This document shows positions 10,581 through 22,147 of a DNA stretch of 64,000 bases, one piece after another; position 1 is the first letter of the stretch; each line of letters opens with the position of its first letter. The notes beneath the pieces are model-generated. The model was not told where the DNA came from, did no database searches, and saw only the letters and a list, made by a program, of their open reading frames with translations. Origin of the DNA: Epiperipatus broadwayi. Lineage: Eukaryota > Onychophora > Udeonychophora > Euonychophora > Peripatidae. The translations under genes were made by a program, and so were the position numbers. The DNA is taken from assembly GCA_028023455.1 (NCBI GenBank), contig JAQFVV010000013.1, positions 13,960,258 through 14,024,257 on the forward strand. Direction: 5' to 3'.

Positions 10581-12147
10581 AACTGCTTCATCGTGACATG
10601 AAAAAAAATAAAAGAATTTCTTTATTCTTTTCTTTTAAAAAAAAACATTTAACTCCCTCCCCTTTAGAAACCCTGCTGATCATTTGCTCTGTATTCTGTC
10701 TAGTGAGATTATTACTAATTTTAACTTGTCTTATCCCATATTAACTCTCAAAAAGAACATTTTATTTTATAGACATAACTTTATCTCTATTCTCATAATC
10801 AGGTATAATAAACAAACCCCTTTTTTAAAAAAGTCAGTCTGATTACTAGAAATCTAAATCCTTAACCTTTGTCAGGAAGTTCTTTTTCTTTTTTAACTGG
10901 TTTTCTGATATAGATTTTTTTCCCCTTTTGTCTTTTCCTTGCTTATAATTTTTTGTCTTGACCTTTTCAAGTTTTGTTTTATTTTCTACCTTATAGAGGA
11001 CTCTTTTGCTGAACAAAACTCCACATTTCTTCGAAGTGTCTCACTTTATTATTGATTGTATCAATAATAGTAAATTAGATGAACCCATATTCTATGGTCA
11101 TTTTGAATGCTTTAAGCAAGCTGGCTCTGTTAGTAGCTTCATTTCTGCTTCAAACTCATATTCTATAATCTTTCTCCTGACCCTTTTCTTTGTTTCAAAT
11201 TCATGGTCAAAATGAACAGTTATTTAGTCTTTTGTGGAAATTCCTTTACATTATTTTCTATCTTTAACTTATACTTTTCTTCTATATTTTGATATGTATT
11301 CTCTAACTTCCCCACCATACTACTTATCTTTATTTAATCTCTTCCCATTTCTATCTTTATTTCCATCTTATCTGTTTTAACATTATTTGATTTTAATTCA
11401 TCTCTCATCTCTTTTACTACCTCAATCTCCTTTTCTACTTGATGACTTTCTTTAGTCAGATTTTTTTTCCTACAGTTTCTAGTCTCCTGATTTTTCTCAA
11501 CTCTTTCTATTATTTCTTGTCTTATTCCTTTCATTTCCTTTAAGATTTCAGTTTTAAACTCTGCCAACATTGCCTTTTGATTGTATTTGAAATATCTATT
11601 TTCTTCTATCATTGTCTGCTGACTCTTTCATTTCCAGTAACTCTTCTTTTATTTTACTATTATCTTTTATTATCTCCATTGTCATCTTTATCATCATCTA
11701 GGTCTCTGACACTTTTTCTACTATTTGGGAATTTTTTAAAGAAACAAAGTTTTCTTCCAACTGTCTTCCTCTATCAATTTTTATGCTGGCTTCCATTTTT
11801 GAAAACAAGAACAAATTCAATATTTTTATATTTCTTAACTTTTATTTTCAGTTTTACAATTTTTTTACTTTTTTAAAAAAAATATATAATTTCTTAACAT
11901 TTATTTATTTAACTCTTTCTTATGTTCAAAAATAAATCCAAAAGAAAAAAGCTATTTGATTGTTTATTTGAAAAAGATGAACCCCCTACTCAAACTGCTC
12001 CAACAATACCACAACTAGCACAAACTGATCTCCTAATACTAAATCTTGCCTCCTTCACCTGAAATATTCCTCAACTGTCTGAACAAAATCTCACATAAGG
12101 TTTTAATTCAATGCCCTAAGTTGGTAGCACTAAAATTTTAATCTCTA
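10581..12147 (-). mobile_element. Internal region between the two long direct repeats
   Basis: About 1.57 kb separating repeat copies A and B. It holds a minus-strand coiled-coil ORF remnant (11334-11796). A possible short plus-strand ORF at about 11934-12060 (MFKNKSKRKKLFDCLFEKDE...) has no recognised domain. No reverse transcriptase, integrase or protease motifs were found. If A and B are LTRs, this would be a gutted, non-autonomous retroelement. Confidence 0.5.
11334..11796 (-). pseudogene. Coiled-coil gag/ORF1-like protein remnant
   Basis: The minus strand starts at an ATG at 11794-11796 (MEASIKIDRGRQLEENFVSL), hits stops, and continues after a frameshift as YFKYNQKAMLAEFKTEILKE and further Lys/Glu-rich heptads to a stop at 11334. 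The composition and predicted coiled coil resemble the N-terminal part of a Ty3/gypsy gag (compare the gag at 54.2-54.6 kb) or a LINE ORF1. There is no zinc knuckle or RNA-recognition motif. It lies between two direct repeats, which favours a retroelement origin. The exact family is unknown. Confidence 0.5.
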
Positions 12148-14068
12148 ATGTACTGGTCACTTCAATCTTTGTATCACTGGGCACCACTTAGGTCACTAAT
12201 TACCTAGAAAATTTAATTTATGGTGATTCAAAAGTTAATGATGATGATAAATGCTACCAGCTAGACCCAGGGAGAGAAAAAGATCTTTAATTTTATACAG
12301 ATAACTGAAGGACAGAACACAGAAACAAATGTTAGCCAAAAATAATTATAAATAATTTTAAATTTAATTAAATTAAAATATTTGTCATACAAAAGATTTT
12401 AGTTTGACCTAAACTTCTCCACCTGGTTTATTAGAGAGTGTATGAGAGTATTAACATCAAAAACGTTGATAGATAATTACACTCACCTAAAAATTACAGG
12501 CTAGCAATTTATCTTAATAAATTCCAGTTTCCTTTAGTTAGAGATTTAATAATAAGAATGATCTTATATGGAATACAATGAACAGTGCAGGTGAGCTTTC
12601 TTTAGCCTGGAAATGCCTGCAAACACTCATGAAAAAGCCACATTTAAAACTTTCAATGTTGATTTTGACAAGTGAAAGGAAAAGACTACGGTATTATGTA
12701 ATCTAAAACATAGGAAATATAAAATCTTGACAGAATAAGAAAAACAGAACAATACACTCAGTAAATTGCTAGCCAAAAAATTTATCGTCTGCAGGAAATG
12801 CAAACCAAGATTAACTAAATTATGATGAAAAAATAAATGACAGGTGAGTTAAAAAGAAAATTACTAATATCTGCCCAAGTATTTATCAAGGGTTAGTAAT
12901 ATAAAAGAGAAGATACTAAGCATATAAAATATAAATTCAGTACACTCTCAGTTAAATAAATTTAAAATATGAAATCTTATAACTAAGACTCCAATACATA
13001 TAATAAATAAAATAGATAATAAAAAAATTAGTGATATTTAAATAAATCTGCAGAGCTTATTATAGAAACAGGTATTTTTTAGATTAAGTTGAGAACATAG
13101 AGATTTAAACAAATTTAAACCCTGGTAATGATATGAAAAAATAAAGTTACTTTGAAATATAATGTTTTGTCTGGCAGATATGCAAAGTTCTGATCTAAAT
13201 AGAATTCCTTGTGAAGGTTTTGTTTTTCATTTATCTGTTCAGGAGTCTGAAGGCAATCTTTCAGATCAACACTGAACCAGGTTTTTAGGTCATGTTTTAG
13301 AATGAAGACATAATTATGGAGCTCTGGGATTCATCTTTGTGTTGATTTAGCATTGCATATTATTATCAAGGTTCTTTATAGTGAGTATTTTCTGCATCCT
13401 GCATGGATGATCACTATTTTTAATATTTTAGCATAGATACATCTATTAGAAAATAGCTAAGCAATTCTTCTGAACATAACAAGCAGTAAATACTATCAGT
13501 GGTCAGCAAAAATTGCAATTTAACATTCCATGTTGAGCAATTAGCAAATATAAATGTTAAAACAGCAATCTGAATAAGAATCACAATAAGAATTCAAATA
13601 AAAATAAGAAGCAGAATAATAATAATAGTAATACAGTCAAAATCTTGGTGCTATTTATGTGAATTGTTAACTCCTGCCCAATCTTTAGTTAAAAAGTTTT
13701 GACTAAAGTTAATCTTTATCTCCTGCTTAATTTTAATTTTAAAAAAACAAAACCTGACCAGGGCTCTTATCTATTTCAAAATTAATTAGAGAGAAAAAAA
13801 AGTCTCAGCTTTTAAAAATCAATTAAACTTTACTTGCTTTTAATTACAGTAATGAAAAAAACAAGAGTCAAAATAAAATAATTTTAAACTAAAATCTATT
13901 GAAAAAGTAAAATCACAGAATTTTAAAATATAATTGAGTATGTGCATTATTGAATGTACTCTTAAAACACAAAAACAAATTATAAAAAAAATACAAGACA
14001 ATATTTTTTTTTTTCCTTTTTAAAATATTAGACTTTTAAAGTGGATAAATCTCTGGTTCAAGATGGAA
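12148..14068 (-). repeat. Long direct repeat copy B (LTR-like)
   Basis: Partner of 8503-10580. It begins with 'tgtactggtcacttcaatctt' and ends at 'aaatctctggttca'. It lacks the LINE insertion present in copy A and preserves the empty site. Differences are spread evenly, so the duplication is old. Confidence 0.75.
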
Positions 14069-14565
14069 CAATTAAAATAATATTAATAATAATAATCAAA
14101 TATTTTGTTACTCAAGAGATTATAAGATGGTCAAACACAAAGAAGTTTAATTGAGTTGTAGTCCATAAACCTTTCTCACTCAAATTCACCACTGCACTAA
14201 ATTATGCTAAAGACAATTAAAATATTTCATGACAGAAGCATTAAATAAAGGGAAAAAAATAGAAGTAATTTTATAACTTTAATATACTCAATGTAAATGA
14301 ATTAGTTTGTATAAATAAAATTAAAAAAAAACATTCTACATATTTCTGTAAATTAATTGCCTAAACATAGTGAGTGGAGTTTTTATTTTATTTTAACAGA
14401 ATTTTAGTTTATTAGGAAAGTTTTGAACTAAAGATTTTGTATTATTACTATTTTATCTGTATACATTTTTATTAATGTGTGTAGTAATTATAATTGCTTT
14501 TTATTCATAAACTTATAGAACTGTGAAAAAATTATTAAAATTCTGTTTGTTCTTTTTTTTTTCAG

Positions 14566-14617
14566 AAGTGTAAAACTACTTCTCTGTGCACTAGCACCAG
14601 AATCAGCCGAGTGTTAA
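14566..14617 (+). CDS. ADP-ribosyl cyclase (CD38/BST1-like), last coding exon
   Basis: After a 13-base pyrimidine tract ending CAG at 14565, the exon reads on in frame from 7919: SVKLLLCALAPESAEC then TAA at 14615-14617. In Aplysia cyclase and CD38 the C-terminus has the same order: 'F.C..NPR' followed by 'LLC' or 'LQC', 8-9 residues, then a final Cys. All four cysteines of the last two disulphides (ETC, YEC, LLC, AEC) are present across the two exons. The protein stops right after the final Cys, with no C-terminal extension. In-frame junction, family motif and a nearby poly(A) signal together make this a real gene end. Confidence 0.78.
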
Positions 14618-14690
14618 TGTTTTCTTTGCCAAACCAAATAATCATGAATTGTTAAAATTTTGTTCAATAAAAGATCTTAAAAGTAATTGT
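14618..14690 (+). terminator. 3' UTR and poly(A) signal of the cyclase gene
   Basis: A canonical AATAAA lies at 14666-14671, 49 bases after the stop, followed by a T-rich downstream element from about 14690. This gives a very short 3' UTR. Confidence 0.75.
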
Positions 14691-16040
14691 TTTTAATATT
14701 ATTTTGTCAAAAAAAATATTTTATAGAATTAATATTAAAATATTGCTAGAAAGAGGTCAATGAATGTTTAAAAGTAATGATTTTTATTTCCTGAAATTTT
14801 ATATGGTTATAATTTATTTTACAAAGTCATCTGTTAAAAGTCATTCTCAACCCTTGTTATTCAGCACCAAGTTTACATATATTCACAGTAAATCACAGTC
14901 ATAATCAGGACTTGAGTGTGAGAAATTCACTGAAGCCATGATTAAGAATGAAAAAACCCTAAAAAAATGAATGTGTACTTTTTAATTCTTATAATAGGTA
15001 AGTACTATTTCTCTTTGCTCTACTGTCCTTTTAGTAGACTGATCTGGTTTTAATCATAAGTATTTAGGAATTTCATAACTTATGTTTCATAGTGTTTTTT
15101 TTAATATTTTGGTGTCACTTTTAACAATAATTTCTGATTGTATAAATATTACACTTCAAATGCTCGAAAGCTGTTAATATAACACATACATACAATTAAC
15201 AATACAAAAAGTATATTAAAAATATAAGTTGAGAAAGACATTTTTTTAAAATATTATCATAGACAAAATATGAAATATGCTGACAGTTAACATAAAACCA
15301 AAGTCACTAAAATATGCACTTACTGTTGTAATATCAGACCTATACAAAATCTTGATACATTTTCCAATTTTAAACATATAATTGAATAATATAAAAGGAT
15401 TAAAAATTGGAGCTATTTTGAAAATACAATTCTACTTTTTATTAAAAGTTATCAGTATACAGAAACTAGTCCAATATTTCTTTTAAAAAATTACAAATTT
15501 CTATCAGTGCATTCTCATTTGTATTCAGTTTTATAATAAATATTTATGAGTACAGAAAGCTAGACCATTTTTTCTATATTGTATATTTACTCTGTGTACA
15601 AACTTTGCTTGTCAGATGAGCAAAAGACATGTAGATAGTTTGATATTTTTCTATTACACCACTCTCCCAAAATAGGAACTGATTTCCATCCTCTTTCATT
15701 AGTCTAATGATAAAGAACTCATGTCATGTTCATTGGCAATAGCCATGAATTAACACATAGAATGAATTACAACTCCTAAAAGCACTTACCAAACTAAAGC
15801 AAGGAAATGACGTGGTTAAAATGATATGAAATAAATTTTACACAACAATGTAATCAACCATATATGTAAGGGACATATTTCATTTTATTGTTATAAACTG
15901 GCATCTGTTATAAAGTGATAAACAACTGAAAGTTAAGAATATGATGAAAAAAGTCTTTATGTTTTTAGAGAATTTTTTAAGAGCCAGTGAGCAAATGTTT
16001 TTTCCCATTGCTAGATCATAATGCAATAATAATATTCTTT
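14691..16040. other. Intergenic AT-rich DNA
   Basis: No gene recognised. A perfect-looking donor (AG/GTAAGTACT) at about 14998 has no convincing exon upstream. The block at 15660-15800 is of more mixed composition but matches nothing I know. Confidence 0.4.
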
Positions 16041-16069
16041 TAAATCTTAAGTTGAACTAAGTCAAACAG

Positions 16070-16345
16070 ACAAGAATATACATAGATGAGATAGAAATAT
16101 AGATATATAGAAAAATATATATGGAAATAAGAATGTAGATAGATGGATGTATAGATGATTAAATGATTAAATATATACTGATGAATATAAAGGATAAATA
16201 ATTGAATGAATGAATATAAATATGACAATAAACAAACAGATAGATATATAGATAGATGAATAAAAATACAAAAGATAGATAGAAAGATAGACTAAGATAG
16301 ATAAATAGATAAAATATTTAGTAAACAGTATAAAAAACAGAAATA
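16070..16345. repeat. Degenerate GATA/TAGA microsatellite
   Basis: Imperfect tandem 'gata', 'tagatagata' and 'gaatgaat' units. The minus-strand 'SIYLSIYL' open frames across it are artefacts of the repeat. Confidence 0.8.
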
Positions 16346-17159
16346 AAATCCATTGTATTGTTTGCATACAAATAAATAAATCAAAAAAGGTTATACAATA
16401 ACTAAAAACATTTAATACGTAAAGAAAATGTTTTTGGCAATGTTTTATTGCCTTTTTTAAATATGAGATACATATGGATATGTTACTGTGAATGTTAAAA
16501 AATTATTATATCCAGCAATATCTAGATTTTTGATTTCATTTTGCTAGATATGGCTTTTATTCTTTTCCCAGTCTCCTTATTTAATTATTATATACATTAT
16601 ACAGCAATGAAAAGTAATAGCATTATTATTAAAATCTATAACCATACTGACAAGTTAAAAGCAGTGCTGCTTTTTTTTAATATTTGTAGTTTACATTATT
16701 GTTTGTCATTAATGTAAAATATGTGTTAATCACTGATATCCTTAACTTTTAAAAATACTCCTTTGAATTAATATTTGAATATATTTAAAAATGATCCATT
16801 TAGAACAAAGGCAAGATAGAAGAGAAACTATAGCAGAAAATAAAATTCTGAAAAATATGAAACAACTGCCTAATGTTGGATAAAAATGATGACATTATTT
16901 TTAAAAAAGGATGATAGCATATTTTGTAAAAAGTTTTATAGTAATAACGATCAAAACAAAAAAGTATGAAATTTTAGAAATGTCATAATTATAAGTATTT
17001 AAAATGAGGTGAGACATAAAATTAAAATATAAAAAATAAATAGTTCCAGAAAATAAAATTAAAAAAGCATTATACATACGTTTAAAGAAACAGATCAAGA
17101 AATAAGAGAAACTGACATAAACTTTACACTTCCTTTCTAAATAGTATGGGTATACTAAA

Positions 17160-17960
17160 TGAATGAAAGAATGCAGGGTGATATTGATATTTAAAAGAGA
17201 TGAAAATACTCTAAATTACAAATCTGGCAGACCATATAATTATGATCATTGTAAATCATCTACAACTAAATTTAAAAATAAAGTAGTAAGTTATATGCAA
17301 CTATTAATAGTAATGATAAAAAAATGTGAAAAGGCATTTGACTTGATATGCATTCAGTAGTTATTAAACTTGGAATTCTAATCTTCATAATAATAATGAG
17401 AAAATCATTATTGATAAAGTGTTTAAATAGATAATGCCACATCTTTAAAGATTTTTCAGCTATAGATAATGAAGCAATAAATTTGAAGAAGTTAACTCAA
17501 ATATATCTTAATGGATTATTAATATAGATAGAATAGAATATATAAAATAAATCATAGACTTATTCTTGGCAAGACTACTTTTGCTAGAAATAATTTAAAG
17601 AAATATATCTATGTAGATGAAAAGGAAGTTGTTCAATGCTATAGGAAAATGTTTTTTAAGTAGTGTTTACTTGTGAATCTGAAACTTGGATGCTTAATAT
17701 AAGAGTAATACAGGAAATGCTGACACCATGACAAATAAAGAATAGCTGGATGTATGAATAGATGAGTGAGTTAACAGATATAATTGACATCATTGAAAGA
17801 AAAAATTGAATGAAAATGAGATTGGACATGTTACTACAAAAATGATAATAGATGAATAAATAAAATCTTAAACTGATTCTAAAAGATTGTAAGAAATCTA
17901 GAAAAAGTTAGATTAAAATTGAAGAGACAGTTACCCTGAAAGTGTTTGAATGTTCACAAA
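17160..17960 (+). pseudogene. RTE-like LINE reverse transcriptase remnant
   Basis: The plus strand begins MKECRVILIFKRDENTLNYK (RT block: 'w..g.vvpifKkgd...NYR'), then a degraded stretch with EKAFDLI ('kAFD'). Farther on it reads VFTCESETWMLN ('YGsEtW.l', about 17664-17693), a degraded 'lgi..k....W' segment and an 'lKw.GHv'-like part at about 17805-17840. This order is that of RTE-type ORFs. Many stops and frameshifts show an old, dead copy. It seems to be the same broad family as the copy at 27.9-28.8 kb. Confidence 0.65.
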
Positions 17961-18768
17961 TAATAATAAGAATAATAATATATAATTTGATGTAATATTT
18001 ATGCATAATTATCTTTCAATGCATTATTCCCATTACTTTTATTTTCACTCATGTTTTGTTTTTTCTTTAATTCAAGAACTAGCGTTATTGAAATAGTTTT
18101 ATTTTTTTAGTTCCATCATTCATCAAACATCAGACCAATCACTAGTAAGACATAAATCTGGGGCAACATTTTTTTATATGTACAGTTTAATGATTTTATT
18201 TATAATAACATATAGTAATTTTTTCCTCTGGATTTTTTTGGATTAAATAAAGATTTTACTGTTCATTAACAAAAGTAATTATTTTATTATAGATAGTTAT
18301 TGAGAACATCACCTTCAAGTTTTAATTCATTGCAAATGGTTTTATTTGTGCTCATGTGCTTTATAATATTATCAATAGCTGTGCTTTGTTACATTTAATT
18401 TTTATTTTTTGGTTCATGTTGCTATATAATATTTTAAAGATAAACAATTACAATACCAAATATATATAATAGTTGTAGTGATTCTTGCTATAAATATTCT
18501 ATTCTCTAGCAACAATGTTTGATAATTTATGCAATGAGATTGGCCATCTCTTATTGCACCCTATGCTGTTATATTAAGAACTATCATCCCTTGGGATTTT
18601 AAGGGTAGAGAAGTGCAAGCATATATAATCAATTAAAATTTAACTCCCTCCATCATTCAAGGTACTACATAAATAAAATGCAACAAATAGATGTCTAATT
18701 TATTTAAATAATTAAGGCAACAGATTTAATGCTAATAAATAAATTATAGATAATTTGTGAGGTTAAGA

Positions 18769-19040
18769 CTAGTTAATAAGATATGTTAAATGAAATGTAG
18801 TTACAGTTAAAACTTGGAATAACATGAAAGCATGTTTACTGGCAATGAAATGATGACTTTGGGACTTCTGCACAGATCGGTAGATGGATTTAGGATCTTC
18901 GTATGGGTGTTTTATGGTAGGATGTGGATGGATCTTATACATTTTTGATGGAACTTTTCTGGACACCAACTCCACTGATAACCATGGAGAAGCCAATGCC
19001 TGATTATTCATTCATAGTGGTAGGTACTTCTAACAGTTCA
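18769..19040 (-). other. Unrecognised segment of higher GC with an 80-codon open frame
   Basis: The minus strand is open for 80 codons (MNNQALASPWLSVELVSRKV...), and the composition is less AT-rich than the flanks. I recognise no domain. It could be a transposon fragment or an orphan exon; no good splice pair bounds it. Confidence 0.2.
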
Positions 19041-19108
19041 ATTTTTTTTTCACAGGCAATAGATAGAATTTAAAGCAGGATAATGAATAGGTCTTTCTAT
19101 ATTATTAT

Positions 19109-19118
19109 ATTTTTGATA
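19109..19118. repeat. 10-bp target-site duplication, left copy
   Basis: 'atttttgata' here and again at 20072-20081 flank the palindromic element exactly. Confidence 0.65.
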
Positions 19119-19286
19119 CTTAAACCACTAAACATCACATGATCACCATGTCTTATGCTAGCACATAATTGTTATTAAACAGGCAAAACTCTCCATACAG
19201 TAGTGCCACCCTGTGACAACCAGAGTAATCAATGGATGCCAGAAGGCTTGTGCATAAAATCCCCATCTAGTGCCTACTCATTCAAT

Positions 19287-19328
19287 ATCCCCAGACTAGT
19301 TCCTGGCTTGTGGCCCCTGTCAGTGAGA
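19287..19328 (-). ncRNA. Degenerate hammerhead-like motif (left arm)
   Basis: The complement reads CTGACAG instead of CTGANGA, and GGAA instead of GAAA, with the stem II partners GGCC...GCC and ACTAGTC still visible. Core positions are lost, so it should be inactive. Confidence 0.45.
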
Positions 19329-19919
19329 AGCCTTGGATCTGAGAGCACTGCCCCTAGATCTTAGGATCTAATGCAACCCTCCAGCAGCCACCTTTTATCT
19401 CTACTTAACTACAAAACTATGAGAATGAAATTGAAAACAATAGTATTTTCAATCTAAGCTCAATAGCTTTTATAGTCATATGAGTCTGAACTCAGTTCAG
19501 CACCCATACATTTTGATGTCTTTGGTTCTTTACTAACCATAGCCGCCACTATCCTATTAGGCAGGATTGGTATTAAATCACTAAACATTATATATCTTAT
19601 GCTTATGCCTGTTTAATAACAGTTATGTGCTAGCACAAGAAATGTGTGATTATGTAATGTTCAGTGGTTTAACACTAATCCTGCCTAATAGGATAGTAGT
19701 GGCTATGGTTGTTAAAGAGCCAAAGACACCAAAATATATGGATGCTGAGCTGAGTTCAAATCCATATGACTATATAAGCTATTGAGCTTAGATTGAAAAT
19801 ACTAGTGTGTTTTCAATTTTATTCTCATAGTTTTGTAGTTAAGTAGAGATAAAAGGTGGCTGCTGGAGGGTTGCATTAGATCCTAAGATCTAGGTGCAGT
19901 ACTCTCAGATCTAAGGCTC

Positions 19920-19957
19920 CTCACTGATGAAGGCCACAAGCCAGAAACTTGTCTGAG
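19920..19957 (+). ncRNA. Type I hammerhead-ribozyme-like motif (right arm)
   Basis: The order is stem I (CTCA), core CTGATGA at 19924-19930, stem II (GGC, loop CACAA, GCC), GAAA at 19944-19947, a minimal stem III (AC-TT-GT), then GTC with cleavage expected after 19953, and stem I closing TGAG. All invariant core bases are present. The first stem II pair (10.1-11.1) is A-A rather than G-C, which may lower activity. Short stem III hammerheads of this kind are known from Penelope-like elements and animal retrozymes. Confidence 0.6.
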
Positions 19958-20071
19958 AATATTGGATGAGTAGGCACTAGATGGGGATTTCATGCACAAG
20001 CCTTCTGCCATCCATTGATTACTCTGGTTGGCACAGGGTCACACTACTGTATGGAGAGTTTTTCCTGTTTA

Positions 20072-20081
20072 ATTTTTGATA
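20072..20081. repeat. 10-bp target-site duplication, right copy
   Basis: Repeats 'atttttgata' of 19109-19118 directly after the element end 'cctgttta'. Confidence 0.65.
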
Positions 20082-21720
20082 ATCAGAATAATACAGAAAC
20101 TTTTAGAATAATACCAAATATATTTATACAATGCCCCTTTCCATGCTTATATATGTTATTTTATAGAAAAAAAATTTTCATATATTCATCAATAAATGTT
20201 TTTCAATAAAAATACTTTGAAAATATCTTATATAAATTTATATAATAGTGATATGGGAAAAGATAACATCTGCATTAAAAGTAGTGTTAAAGATTATTCC
20301 AAATAGACTTTCAATCTTTGATCAAGATCAACTCATATTAAATAATATTACTTGTACCATGTGATATTAAATGCAACATATATTTTAAATGATTATGATT
20401 TTTTTAAAAATATACATAGTACAATGACATTTGGTTGTGTAAAAATTTAATTAATAACATTCGGAGTTCTGGTTTCAACTGAGAAGGAATTTTTATGACC
20501 AATTTTTGGTATATTTTAGGTCAATTTTGTTGCCACCCAAAACTTGCTACTTCATACAAATTGCACAGTTAATATAGCAGGCCCTGTGTATGATAATGTA
20601 TTTTTAATTACTACAATAATTAGTTTCACTAACAGTTATTTGATAAATTAAAAGACAAATATCACTATATTTTTTTCTGTCTTTCTGTTTATTAAATCAT
20701 TATCCCATTATGCTCAATAAATTAATTTTACAAATAGGTTGAACGGATAATTATCAAACAACAGCTTAATTAATCAATTGTTGTGTTATAACTTAATCTG
20801 TAGAACTTTTAATTACAGCAAAAATTAATGAAATTACAAAATTATTACAATTAATTAATTAAATAAATTAAATTGTTTAATTTTTTTAACTTACTGGCTG
20901 GATATATATATATCCAAGTTATTCTATTATAGTTATCAACAAAGCAGGTTATCTGTACGTGGCGAATCTGGGCGCAAGAACTCTTTTTGAGATCCCTATA
21001 AAAATTTTATTTGAAAAAAAATTATATTGACTTAATAAAATTTGAATTATGTATTTGTTATGTTTATATGTGTAAGTTAAAATACACATATACTTAAACG
21101 ATTAATTATAAATACAGGAAACAGTTCTTAATTAAATTCCTAAAGAGCAAAAGAGATAGCAGAATGTAATCTAATTAATTAGTGACAATTAAAAAGAAGA
21201 AATTACTAACTAGTAACCGGATGCATCTACAGAGAACGAACTTTAGACAATATTAACAGAATCTACGTGACCCAACCAATTAAAACAGGCGTTTTACTTA
21301 TTAAGTGAAAGATTATTCTAAAAAAGAACCAAGGGACACTTGCTCATGGAAGTTACAAGTGTGTGAATCTACTTGCTGCAACAACGATGCTGGATGTCAT
21401 CATATGTTGTCCTTGATAGCTACATATTTTGGAGTGGCTTGCTTCTGAATGTGGCAAAGCAAGTTTAGGAATTAAATAGGTCACATTGATCTTTATTATT
21501 ATTTGAGAATGCCTTTGGTTATGTAAATCTATATGCTTTATATAAATTCTAATATAATACAAAATCATAAAGCAATACAATACTAGATAAAAATCCAAAT
21601 TTTACCAAAATCCTTACATGACCATGGTTTCAGCTACTAAACAAATAGACCTTAAGTGAAAATCAAACTAAAGAAGCAACATATATATATATATACAAAA
21701 CAAACAAACCTTCCCATAAT
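20082..21720. other. AT-rich region without recognised genes
   Basis: It contains a perfect short palindrome 'ggatatatatatatcc' near 20900 and a small GC-rich spot (gtggcgaatctgggcgcaag) near 20960. I cannot assign either. No exon or transposon domain seen. Confidence 0.4.
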
Positions 21721-21737
21721 TCATTTCAAAAACCAAT

Positions 21738-21772
21738 TTTCCTTTATATCAAAAGATGTCTTCATAAGATTG
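21738..21772 (-). other. Possible degenerate hammerhead/pLTR remnant after the GIY-YIG ORF
   Basis: On the minus strand, just downstream of the GIY-YIG stop, the sequence CTTATGAAGACATC-TTTT-GATAT-AAAGGAA has the layout of a hammerhead: core-like CTTATGA, hairpin, GAAA-like AAAGG. Two core positions differ, so this is only suggestive. Confidence 0.25.
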
Positions 21773-21784
21773 ATAGCCTTGGAT

Positions 21785-22147
21785 TCAAAAAGTTTTATCA
21801 TTAAAATTTCTTTTACTCTTCTTTTTTAATTCATTTTTTTCATAAAAAATAACCATTGCATTGTCAAACAATATTTTATTACCTGTATTCAATTCATGAA
21901 TATATAAAGCTGAATTATGATACCTATCTTTAACTCTACTTATATGAATTTTAATCCTTTCATTAAGGGTAAATTTACTCTGACCTATATAAATCTTACT
22001 ACAACTACAATGAATCTTATAAACAATACTGGGAATACATTTACTATCAATCAATTGTTTTGAACCATTCAGTAAAGAATTCAAATCAGAACTCTTCTTC
22101 CATGCAATCTTCATTCCTCTTAACAAATGAATATTCTTATAAACCAA
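21785..22147 (-). pseudogene. Penelope-like element GIY-YIG endonuclease domain (5'-truncated)
   Basis: 120 residues on the minus strand. Residues 37-75 contain a GIY-YIG core: SIVYKI (GIY equivalent, 40-45), a Penelope-specific Cys pair (HCSC, 46-49), KIYIGQ (YIG, 51-56), a catalytic-type Arg in LNERIKIH (61-68) and its His. The tail HNSALYIHELNTGNKILFDN matches the region after the YIG motif in Penelope-like elements. The start MVYKNIHLLRGMKIAWKKSS is the linker that normally follows the reverse transcriptase. No RT is found upstream (to the right), so this is a 5'-truncated copy, as expected of target-primed insertion. Such an enzyme nicks the target DNA. Confidence 0.88.

Larger units (their letters stand above)
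7920..14565 (+). other. 6.6-kb intron of the cyclase gene, filled by mobile DNA
   Basis: Donor GTAAGTA at 7920 and acceptor 'ttttttttttcag' ending at 14565. The intron joins the reading frame exactly: CG plus A gives an Arg codon. It contains two direct repeats of about 2 kb, a LINE 3' end and a coiled-coil ORF remnant. Confidence 0.7.
19119..20071. mobile_element. Palindromic hammerhead-bearing element, long copy
   Basis: 19174-19600 and 19650-20071 are inverted arms of about 425 bp that are highly similar (e.g. 'cactatcctattaggcagga' and its complement). The left end adds a 65-bp terminal unit (taaaccactaaacatcac...) that is repeated in inverted form at the palindrome centre (19607-19672). 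The right arm contains an intact hammerhead-like core; the left-arm copy is mutated. A 10-bp direct repeat flanks the whole element. The same family occurs at 28233-28326 and 42223-42636. No protein is encoded, so it must be mobilised in trans. Confidence 0.8.

Noticed and set aside
14860-14999. Additional exon ending at the strong donor AG/GTAAGTACT
   Set aside because: It lies beyond the poly(A) signal of the cyclase gene, all frames contain stops, and no family is recognised.
15690-15790. tRNA-like box A (TTAGTCTAATGATAAAG)
   Set aside because: No box B or T-arm follows at a workable distance.
16040-16367. Two minus-strand ORFs rich in Ile-Tyr-Leu-Ser
   Set aside because: They are translations of a degenerate GATA microsatellite.
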